Positions 57,297 to 64,000 of a stretch of 64,000 nt of DNA are shown here, one piece after another. Position 1 is the stretch's first letter; the number at the start of each line of letters is the position of its first letter. Source of the stretch: Puccinellia tenuiflora (Eukaryota; Streptophyta; Magnoliopsida; Poales; Poaceae); the NCBI GenBank assembly GCA_012064385.1, contig QRDG01001872.1:145252-209251 (forward strand), written 5' to 3'. The notes beneath the pieces are model-generated. The model was given only the letters and a program-made list of their open reading frames with translations. It had not been told where the DNA came from and made no database searches. Position numbers and translations under genes: made by a program.

Positions 57297-58511
57297 TGAA
57301 AGTGCATGGTTGCCCCCATGTGTGGTTTTGGTAATTAATGACAACCTCTATGGACTAATATTTGTATTGAGCTACTTGTAGGTGTGTCCATTTGCTTTGC
57401 TTGATCTCCATTTGTTGGAGTCAAGGCTAAGGGAAGAAGAGTATTTGTTGATCAAGGCTAAGTGTGTGTTGATCAACACTCAAGTCCAAGTGAAGATATG
57501 CCGAAGAGTGCCTCTCCCATATTGGTGTATGGGGGAGCTATTAGCGAGTCTTCACCAAGCGGAGCGCAATCAAGAAAGGTGGTTCAACTTGAGAAGACAA
57601 AGATCGTCATCATCTAGCTCAAGTGGATTAAGCGCAAGGCAAAGGTATGATCTTGATAGGGTTTCTATTTTACCGGTCTCATGATGTTAGTGGAGAGACC
57701 GGGTTATAGGATAGATAGCCGTACTATCAAGAGGGGCTCTCGACCGAGTATCTTGTTCGTATCGTTCGTGGAGAGCTCAAACCTTTGCATCCTTGGTATC
57801 ATCTTTTTGGTTGTTATTTGGCTTTTATCCATGTGAGAATTTATAGCTTGTGTTCATCTCCATACCAAGCTCTAGTTCATCAAAAACGGATTTCATGAAT
57901 ATCTTCTTGCGTTTTTGATATTGGAGGTTTTACCGGTTTGTCTCTTCTAAGAGAGGTCAAACTCTCTCCTTATGATTTCCTCCTCACATTATGGACTATG
58001 ATGTGTATATGCATGATCTTGTAGGGTTTGTGATTATCTTTGAAATAAGCCCAATATCATAGAAAACGGAGTCTTGATGAAAAACTTGTTGGTTTTTTTA
58101 TGTTGGAGAATTTACCGGTTGTTCCTTTTTAGAGAAGGTTTACCTTTCTACATTTGGTTTTATTCTCCATTGTAGGACTATGATGTTTCTCTGCATGATC
58201 TTGTAGAGCTCTTCGTTGCGGTTCCAACGAGCCCAAGATCATCGAAATCGGAGTCCGGGTGAAAAAGTTATTGCAGTTTTCGTTTTGCTGTTTTTGCAGT
58301 TTTTCTGTAGGCTGGAGTCTCCGGCCCTAGACCGGAGTCTCCGGTCTGAAACTTTGTTTTTTCGTCGAACGGGTGGCGCGGCTCTGTTGCCCTGCCGGAG
58401 ACACCCCGGAATGACCCCGGAGTCTCCGGTTTGGGCCGGAGTCTCCGGCCTGGGCAGACCAGAGTCTCCGGGGTAAGTTTCCTGCAACGGCTCATTTTCG
58501 TGGGGACCTAT
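57297..58511 (+). mobile_element. 3' LTR of element 1, cut by element 2
   Basis: It matches the first 1.2 kb of the 5' LTR. By eye I count about 23 substitutions, a few single-base indels and one 20-base-scale insertion, so roughly 98% identity. It ends at CCTAT, where the 5' LTR would continue AAAAGG. The break falls inside the LTR TATA box. Confidence 0.88.
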
Positions 58512-60937
58512 TGAAAGAGCATGGTTGTCCCCATATGTTGTTTTGGTAATTAATGACAATCTCTATGGACTAATGTGTGCTTTGAGTTATATTTGTAGTG
58601 TTGGTCCATAAGGAATGCTTGGACTCCATATGTTGGAGTCAAGGCTAAAAGAAGAAGATTATATGTTGATCAAGGCTAAGTGCAAGTTGATCAACATACA
58701 AGATAAGGGCATGTGAAGATATGCGAAAGAGTGCCTCTCCCATCTTGGTGTATGGGGAGCAATATGCGAGGCTTCACCAAGCAGAGCACAATCAAGAAAG
58801 GTGATCCTCTTGAGAGTAGATCAAGATCGTCATCATCTAGCTCAAGTGGAATGCGCAAGGAAAAGGTATGATCTTGATAGGGTTTCTATTTTACCGGTCT
58901 CACGGTGTAGTTGGGAGACCAGGTTTTAGGATAGGTAACCGTACTATCAAGAGAGGCTCTCAAGGGAGCTTTAGCGTATCAGTCGTAGAGAGATCAAACC
59001 TTTGCATCCTTGCGCATCATCTTTATTGGTTCTTATTTGGCTCTTATCGTGGTGTGGTATTGGTGCTTGTCGTGCTTGTCATGACAAGGCCAAGGTCACC
59101 GAAAACGGTTTTCATATGTCTCCTCTTAAGTTTTTGGTGTCGGAGATTTTGCCGGTCCATCTATGCGGAAGGTTTCACTCTTCCGTTTAGTAGCAAAATC
59201 TCCCTTGCTTGGTTTCAATATTTTCACTTGTTATTGGGTAGCATTTGTCGTCCTCTTTCCAACAAAGTTGGTTTCACTTGATTCGGACTTCATTTGCAAA
59301 AGATATGGTTTTCCGGTTGTCAATTGAAAGGTCTTACCTTTCATCATTTGGTTTTACCATATCTTGTTGAACAATGATGTTTCTCTGCTTAATCTTGTAG
59401 TGCTCGTTGTGACGATTCCAATGGGTCCAAGATTATCGGAAACGGAGTTCGTATGAGGAAGTTATTGCGTTTTCGGTGTCGAACGATCTTAGAGAAAATT
59501 AGAAGGTGTCGCCGAAGGCTGGCCGGCCCCCTGGCCGGCCTAGGCCGGGTCACAGGCCGGGCGTGTCTGGTGGGTGACCGGCCCCCAGGCCGGCCCAGGC
59601 CGGGCTCCAGGCCGGGCGGCTCTGGGGGGTGACCGGCCCCCAGGCCGGCCTAGGCCGGCTGCCAGGCCGAGCGGCTCTGGGGGTGGCCGGCTCCCAGGCC
59701 GGCTGCCCTGTGAGCCTCTGCGGGAAGATCCCAGGCCGGCCCCCTGGCCGGCCCAGGCCGGCCTTCCTGCTGCTCCAACGGCTCCATTTTGGAGCCTCCT
59801 ATTTAAGGGGTTTCTTCCCCAAATAAACGCCGACCTTTTTGCCAACCTCTTGAGCATTCTCTCTCCTCCATTGTTGATCTTCTCAAGCTTGGCATCTCTC
59901 AATCCCTCCAATAGTTTTTGCTAGTTTTTTAGGTTAAAGAGAGAGGAGATCTAGATCCTTGTTTCCACCGATTGATTTCTCCTCTAAGTGACGGGAACAC
60001 TTTGGATCTAGATCTTTAGAGTTTCTTGGTGTTTCTCCTTTGTTCTTCCTCTCTAATCTCTCCCAAGCATTAGTTGCTTTGGTTGGATTCGGGTTGGAAG
60101 AACTTGATCACTTAGTGTGTTCTTGCCATTGCATTAGTTGAATCGGTTTGAGTTCTCCACGGTGATTCGTGGAAAGTGAAGTTGAGAAGCTTGTTACTGT
60201 TGGGTACTTTGGTGCCATAGAGCTTGTTCCTCTAGGGCACGTTGGTACCCTATACGGTTGTTGATTTCTCGGAGTCTTGGTGGCTCACGGGATTTGTTAG
60301 GAGCCTCCAATTGTGGAGTGTGGCTCAACCTTGTTAGCTTTGGAGTTTTGGTAGCTACGAAGACATTGCCGGGAGCCACCAATTGAGTTGTGGTGTGTGC
60401 CTCGGCCTTGGGCATCGAGTCTTGGTGGCTCGGTGCATTTGGTGAAGACCCTCCAACTTGTGGAGTGAGCTTCATCCTTGTAAAGGCTCTACTTGTCAAC
60501 CTCAACGGCAACATAGTGACAAGTGCCTCGCCACATTGGTGGTAAGACACAACGGAGATACGGTGTGCCATATCAAGGCTACTCGGTGTTTCACATTGGT
60601 GAACACCACGCCGCTCAACCGGAGACTAGCTTCCATTGGGAAGTGAACTTCGGGATAAATCATCGTCTCCAAGTGCCTCGGTATTTCTATACCCGAGCTT
60701 CTTACTTATGCTATTTACTTTGTGATAGACATCGAGCTTAAAGTCATATATCTTGCTATCACCTAGTTGATTATATTGCTTAGCATAAGTGTTGGTGCAC
60801 ATAGGTGAACCTAGCTAGTTTAGGTTTGGCTTGATAAATTAAAACGTTAGTTTTATTCCGCATTTATTCAAGCCTTAACCGTAATAATTTTAAATCGCCT
60901 ATTCACCCCCCCTCTAGGCGACATTCGTGTCCTTTCA
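58512..60937 (+). mobile_element. 5' LTR of element 2, nested in element 1
   Basis: TGAAAGAGCATGG...CCTTTCA, 2,426 bp, then primer-binding site TGGTATCAGAGC at 60940. It is similar to the element 1 LTR at both ends but diverged in the middle. A TATTTAAGG box at about 59799 replaces TATAAAAGG. The other end of the element lies beyond the window. Confidence 0.85.
59515..59765 (+). repeat. GC-rich minisatellite in the element 2 LTR
   Basis: Repeats of GGCCGGCCCAGGCCGGGC-type units with intervening GGCTCTGGGGG and GTGACCGGCCCCC, period about 55 bases. It sits just upstream of the TATA-like box, where the element 1 LTR has a different GC-rich repeat (GGAGTCTCCGG words, 50215-50365). Confidence 0.8.
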
Positions 60938-63900
60938 ATTGGTATCAGAGCAGGTTCTCTCTTTATAGTGCTTCACGGCCTAGAGAGTAAAGATGTCGTC
61001 TAGTGGTTTAGTGCAAAATGCTTCTTTAATATTCAATGGCACTAATTATAATGATTGGAGAAATCGCATGCTAAATTATTTTAGGGACATTAATCCATAT
61101 ATAGAGCAAATTCTAGATATGGGTTTTTCTCCTCTAGAGGATGAGGAAAACTCTTATCTAGATGCTCAAGCTTCTAAAGTGGTTTTTCATGTCTTTGAGT
61201 AATGGAGTTGCTTTGTCGATCTCTCCTTATCGGAATGCCCATGAGCTATGGACCAAGCTTCAAGACAATTATGGTGTGTCCATGGATAGTGAGAATGATT
61301 GTTCTCCCTCCACCTCCGGGCGTAATGAGTTCTCAACTTCTTCTACCTGATCACCTACATGTGGCAAGCCACAAAATAATGCAATGGTGAGTAGGGATAA
61401 ATTTTTGCAATAATGATAGTGAGCTTCTTTTAGATAATATTTCATCTCTATCTCATTGCAATGATTTATCTTTGGACTTAAACACATCTAGAACTATAAA
61501 TGTTTCACATGCATGTGTTGATAGTCCTTGCATATCTTCTAAATCATCAAGTAGTGATGATCATAACAATAATGATGATGATGAAGAAGATGATGCTTAC
61601 TTAAAAAGATAGGTCTAATGGTTCTTAATGCTCTTCCAAATAATAAAAATGCTTGTGAGAACCTCCATGAAATCATGAGCACCCTTGTTGAGCGAGGGAT
61701 TACTATTGAAAATTTGGAAGCTCGTGAAGATGAAAGCCTTAGCCGCGAACGTGGTTATGCAAACACGATTGCGGATCTCGAGCAAGCTCTTGAAGAAATC
61801 CAAACCACCAAGGAATCTCTTGAGGAGACATTTACTCTAGAGTTATCTAAAGTAAATGAAACCCATGATAGAGCTCTCAAGGTGGCTAATGATTTTAAAA
61901 TTAAAAATGATGAGCTTGTTGTTGAAATTGTTAGACTCCTTGAGGCTAATAAGAAATTTGAAAAGGATGTCAAGTCCTTGGAAGATTCTCTTGCACACCT
62001 CACTAAGTCCCATGATCAACTCCAAGCTCAATTACTAAAAGAGCTTCCTACTTGTTCTCCCATTGCTATTAATGTGATGCTTGTGCTACTAACTCTATTT
62101 CTTGTGAAGCATCCATTTTGAAGGAGAATGTTGAGCCAAGGGATCAACTTAAATTGCTAACTAGCATTATGAGATATTGGAAGAAAGCCATGAGAAGCTC
62201 TCGAGCTCTCATGAAGACCTTCTAGTATCTCATGATAAGCTAAAGTTAGCTCATGAGGCTATCGCTACCAAGGTAATTATCTAGTGAGCCTCATGTGGAC
62301 AATGGCACAACTTGTACTAAAAAATTCTACAATGCCATGTGCTAGTCCTTGTAATTCTTCATCTCACACTAGTGGTAAATCATATGTTGAATTACATTTC
62401 GTGCCTAGTTGCTCTAACAATGAAGCCTCAACTTCCACTAGTACTTGTGTAGCTACTAACCTTGTAGGGAAGACTAAAGAGCACAGGCACAAGCCACTTC
62501 TTTGAAGAAAGATGTGGAGAAGCGTCATAAAGGGAAGGCCACATTTGACAACATGTTGAGTGTGCAAAAATCCCCCAATGACAAGAGTGGACTTGGATTC
62601 AACTCCAATATCAAGAACAAGTCCAAGAGTAGCAATAAGAAGGGCCAAGAACAAGTCAATCACTCGGCCAAGATTGTTTGCTTCAAGTGCAAAGTTGAAG
62701 GGCAACCATGTTAGGGATTGCCCAATGAAGAAGAAGCCTCTTAGTGAGAAGCAACTAGGGAAGCGGCCTATTGTTCAATCTCTTGCTCAACCTCGGGTTG
62801 AACAAAGGCCACTTCCTAAAAAGACTCAAGTCATTGCTCCTCAAGTTGAGAAGCCTATTAAGAAGAAAGAAAAGAGTCGATATTGCTACTTATGCCGTGG
62901 GAAGGGCCACTTGGCTTCTTCATGCACAAACGGTACTCTGTCCAACCTCATAATAATTGATGATGTTTATTCTCTTAGAAAGGATAGGGTTGGCAATGTG
63001 TTTGCCAATATGTGGGAACTCAAAGTGGTGTCAAGAAAAGAACCATTTGGGTTGCCAAGCCTATTGTGACTAACCTCTTAGGACCCAACTTGGTTGGGGA
63101 CCAACAAGCTCAAACTTGATCAATAGGTTGTGATGGAGGACATTGGAGACTTGGCTATAATTAATTTGAAGAATTAAGGGATCCTCATGGTTATATCTCA
63201 TTTAGCCAAGTCAATTGGATTATCACTTATCTATCTCATATCCAATGCTCCTTCTTGCGGTAACTTATATTTAAAATACATATACATTGAAAGTTGCTTG
63301 CTCCCTTGCATGTGTTAGTTTTTGTTCCTATCATGTGCTTGTATATGTTGTTCTTATTACTTACCTTGAGCAATCAAGTTTTTGTATGTTAATGTGCGCT
63401 CCATATGTGTAAACTTTGTGTTGAGTCCTTATTGGATCTTGTTTATTTCAATGGGCTCTTTTGAGAGATTAATGGACTATCCCATTTTGGGGGAGTGATA
63501 TGCTTTGTGCACTTCACTAACCTAAAAATGTGTGTATATGAGGAACACCACCTAGTATTGATATATCAAGATTATCTAGTAACTATGTGGTGTGTCATAC
63601 TCATGAGAAATTCAAATTCTATAATGTCCATTAATTATCTCTAGTTGATTTTATTTGCCTCTTGCTTAGATAAAATGAATTATCACATTATGGGGGAGTA
63701 ATAAGCTATGTGCATATTACAATCCTACAAAATGTGAACATTTGAGGTTTGCCACTTAGATTTGATATTGTAAATTATCTTATTCCTATGTGGCATATTA
63801 GCTCAAACAAGTTCCAATTTGCTTTTAGCTATCTTTTGGCTCTTGTTTGTGTGAGTTTGCTTGGTGTGGTTTCTCTAATATGCATTTCCATACATTAGTT

Positions 63901-64000
63901 GAGAAACCATTTGTTCCATATTATTCTAACCATGGCCTTGCCGGTTGGTTTGAATAGTTGGAACTACCAACAAACCTTATTAAATATGGTGTTTTATTTC
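60938..64000 (+). mobile_element. Interior of element 2: decayed gag region and non-coding DNA
   Basis: Gag similarity to element 1 starts at 60993 (FNGTNYNDWRNRMLNYFRDI) but runs through at least four frames (60993-61202, 61162-61350, 61618-62121, 62560-63069) because of stops and indels. The second zinc knuckle (CYLCRGKGHLASSC) remains near 62883. The first is split by an indel near 62703. From 63120 on, the text follows the element 1 non-coding interior, including the GGGGGAG boxes near 63490 and 63690. The window ends inside the element. Confidence 0.8.

Overview
The window is nuclear DNA from a grass, most likely a large-genome Pooideae species (wheat, barley, Aegilops or a relative). 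The signs are genes with introns and GT-AG signals, Stowaway elements starting CTCCCTCCGTC, Helitron, CACTA, hAT and PIF/Harbinger-type insertions, and long LTR elements primed by initiator Met-tRNA. Genes are sparse and sit in dense, nested repeats. There is no bacterial content.

Layout. (1) 1-6.3 kb: diverged AT-rich duplications, then a grass protein of unknown function (2525-3756, minus, two exons). (2) 6.3-9.7 kb: a CACTA element with long inverted arms, a LINE 3' fragment with its target duplication, and a TRIM. (3) 10-15.5 kb: a GC-rich retroposon, an AT-rich degenerate array, and an inverted copy of the 1.9 kb segment. (4) 15.9-17.1 kb: a PIF/Harbinger-like element carrying an AP2/ERF reading frame. 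(5) 17.3-23.5 kb: two co-oriented relatives of a J-domain protein, one frameshifted, the other without a J domain but with two zinc-ribbon motifs. Between them lie a Stowaway, a SINE and a minus-strand Helitron. (6) 24.1-28.0 kb: an eight-exon gene (minus) for a lysine-rich coiled-coil protein, with a frameshift in exon 5. (7) 29.6-30.2 kb: a small ORF split by a hAT-type MITE. (8) 31.6-40.1 kb: a ten-exon HCF145-type chloroplast RNA-stability gene, with a 3.4 kb Helitron in intron 3 and a GC-AG intron 8. (9) 40.9 kb: tRNA-Gln(UUG). (10) 41.7-43.4 kb: a trihelix pseudogene and retroposon-like DNA. (11) 43.5-46.1 kb: an intronless G-type lectin receptor kinase (minus). (12) 46.4-49.2 kb: a fold-back element with a nested Stowaway, a micro-insertion and more retroposon-like DNA. 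(13) 49.2-64 kb: two related gag-only, Copia-type LTR retrotransposons, the second inserted in the 3' LTR of the first.

The host genes do not form an operon or a pathway cluster. HCF145 acts in chloroplast photosystem I mRNA stability, the lectin kinase is a plasma-membrane receptor, and the coiled-coil protein is probably nuclear. The most unusual items are the AP2 cassette between transposon ends, the J-protein pair, the Helitron and GC-AG intron in HCF145, the ORF that re-opens when a MITE is removed, and three tiny insertions with retroposon-style target duplications. Exon boundaries were derived by eye from splice signals and reading-frame continuity. Family names rest on recognised motifs, not on searches.
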